From: Ptiloglossa arizonensis | Taxonomy: Eukaryota; Arthropoda; Insecta; Hymenoptera; Colletidae | Direction: 5' to 3' | Length of the DNA: 64,000 nucleotides | NCBI RefSeq assembly: GCF_051014685.1 | Contig: NC_135055.1 | Coordinates: forward strand, 22,341,501 to 22,405,500 | Shown here: positions 62,836 through 64,000 of the stretch, in pieces | Layout of the letters: each line of letters opens with the position of its first letter | Numbering within the stretch: the first letter of the stretch is position 1 | Translations under genes and position numbers: made by a program | Notes under the pieces: model-generated | What the model saw: only the letters and a program-made list of their open reading frames with translations | Database searches by the model: none | What the model was told of the DNA's origin: nothing

Positions 62836-64000
62836 GTGGAATTAAAGTACATCGTGCTCAATTCGAATTAACATCGTTTATTGAAACAAAGATATAAAAA
62901 ACACAAGTGTTCGTGACAATTGTCGTGTAGAAATATTTGTGTAACAATACGGGTATCGTGAATGTTGGCTTCGATGTTCAATTTTGCATCCTGAAGAATC
63001 GCGGTCGGTCCACGGGGGTGAATTGGTCCTTGCGGTTGGATCTCGTTCTCGGTTGGGGAGGGCGGGGGGGGGGGGGGAGGGGGATATTCGAAAACTTCAC
63101 GGGGATGGAAACGACACACGTAGGAAATACAATTTCGATGTCCGCTCGTGCTGTGTGCGTTGTGCTCGCAAGAAACGTGCATCCTGCGTTTGCATTTCGG
63201 CCGATGGAAAACGCTTGCAGGGAATCGTCTGCGGGAGAAACCAAACGGAAATACATTTTTACTCCATTGAGTCCGATAATAAGGAGCTTTGGACAAATGC
63301 GATACACGATAACACGTACCGCCATTTTATTCAGCGAAGAACGGCAAACGTTTCCGTTTCGTCCGGTACGGATAAAACGTAGAGGCGGCCATCGTCGACG
63401 ATCGTCTCGTATCGGCGAACGAGCTTCGCCAAAGTTCCAAAGTTCCACCGTAAGTAGGGGGAGAAGAGAGGCTCGCGAATCGACTCGACGTTAACTAGGT
63501 GTTGCTGTGAACACGGAAGACGAACGCTCGCGAAACGTTCGGCGCGAGACGAAGCTCTCGGGCGCGTAGATTAGATAAATTCGCGGGAGGGTGATTAAAG
63601 GACGACGCGAGACGATCGCTGGCGAGGATCGGTAATTACTCGTCGTAACGCTGCGCGGCGTGGCGCGACGGTTTAAACGGGGTCGCAGGGATCTGTAGGG
63701 CTCTTCTCCTCGAGAGTTCCTCCCGCGACTCGCTGGATGCTCGCGTCTCGCCGTATCTCGAGACTACGGCTCACGAGATGGAGGAGAGAGGGAGTCACGA
63801 GGAAGGAACGCGATCGAGGCGACGAAGAGGGTGTCGCGAACGTTTTTCCGGACCTCGACGAGAATAAAACACGCCATACGACGAACTCGCGAAACGACGA
63901 CTTGTTCGCCGTCTATCTACTTCGAGAGAATCGCGAGGCTCGATTATCGCGATACGGCGAGAGGATGGGAAGGGTTTTCCTCGCAACTGGAAGAACTTGG
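62836..64000. other. Right flank; no gene called, possible decayed THAP-like or PH-like segment
   Basis: The first 150 bp are AT-richer than the surroundings and contain AATAAA on the minus strand (62877-62882). A plus-strand frame (62984-63382) includes VCGRNQTEIHFYSIESDNKE followed by LWTNAI at about 63229-63305, reminiscent of a THAP zinc finger (Cys, then F..P-like turn, then Trp) or the end of a PH domain. The first Cys pair and the later Cys-His of THAP are missing in frame. A G-run (63064-63077) interrupts the frame upstream. A GTAAGT donor lies at about 63450. From 63500 to the end there is only CpG-rich sequence with no recognisable gene. Confidence 0.3.
63064..63083. repeat. G-homopolymer (G14, A, G5)
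   Basis: Part of a longer G-rich stretch from 63055, with G-quadruplex potential. It gives a proline run in the minus-strand frame. Confidence 0.9.

Overview
This is a stretch of an insect nuclear genome, most likely hymenopteran. Three things point there: GT-AG introns of about 20 kb around short coding exons, very CpG-rich non-coding DNA (CGCGA, TCGA and CGAA words throughout), and many short microsatellites. The order is inference from this CpG-rich, GC-rich composition; the species cannot be read from the sequence. High CpG and GC make stop codons scarce, so the window is full of long arginine-rich open frames that are not genes.

One gene can be supported firmly. Positions 1-52340, plus strand, hold the 3' part of TMTC2 (transmembrane and TPR-repeat protein 2), a member of the ER family of O-mannosyltransferases that act on cadherins. 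Five coding exons (4171-4256, 23879-24123, 47730-47870, 50690-50774, 51745-52076) join in a single frame and encode the last 295 residues plus a split codon, all from the C-terminal TPR region. The membrane-embedded catalytic half must lie upstream of position 1. Introns inside the window are about 19.6, 23.6, 2.8 and 1.0 kb. A poly(A) signal lies at 52318. No other gene is convincingly nested in the introns; one short exon-like segment on the minus strand near 45.4 kb is worth testing.

Positions 52341-59900 look intergenic: no recognisable coding exon, one diverged ~130-bp local duplication, and a TATA-like site with candidate untranslated exon signals near 54.5-56.3 kb.

The most unusual object is a ~2.9-kb foldback element at about 59905-62835. 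Its two arms are near-identical inverted copies, with paired landmarks summing to the same coordinate across more than 1 kb. Each arm has an inward-facing TATAAATA box, a GC-rich repeated cassette and an AATAAA signal. The core is built from 146-bp modules, each centred on a perfect palindrome containing TGACGTCA, the full CRE/ATF site. There are twelve perfect TGACGTCA sites in 2.7 kb. No transposase is encoded. A short stretch just to the right (62836-63450) can be read as a decayed THAP-like or PH-like domain, at low confidence.
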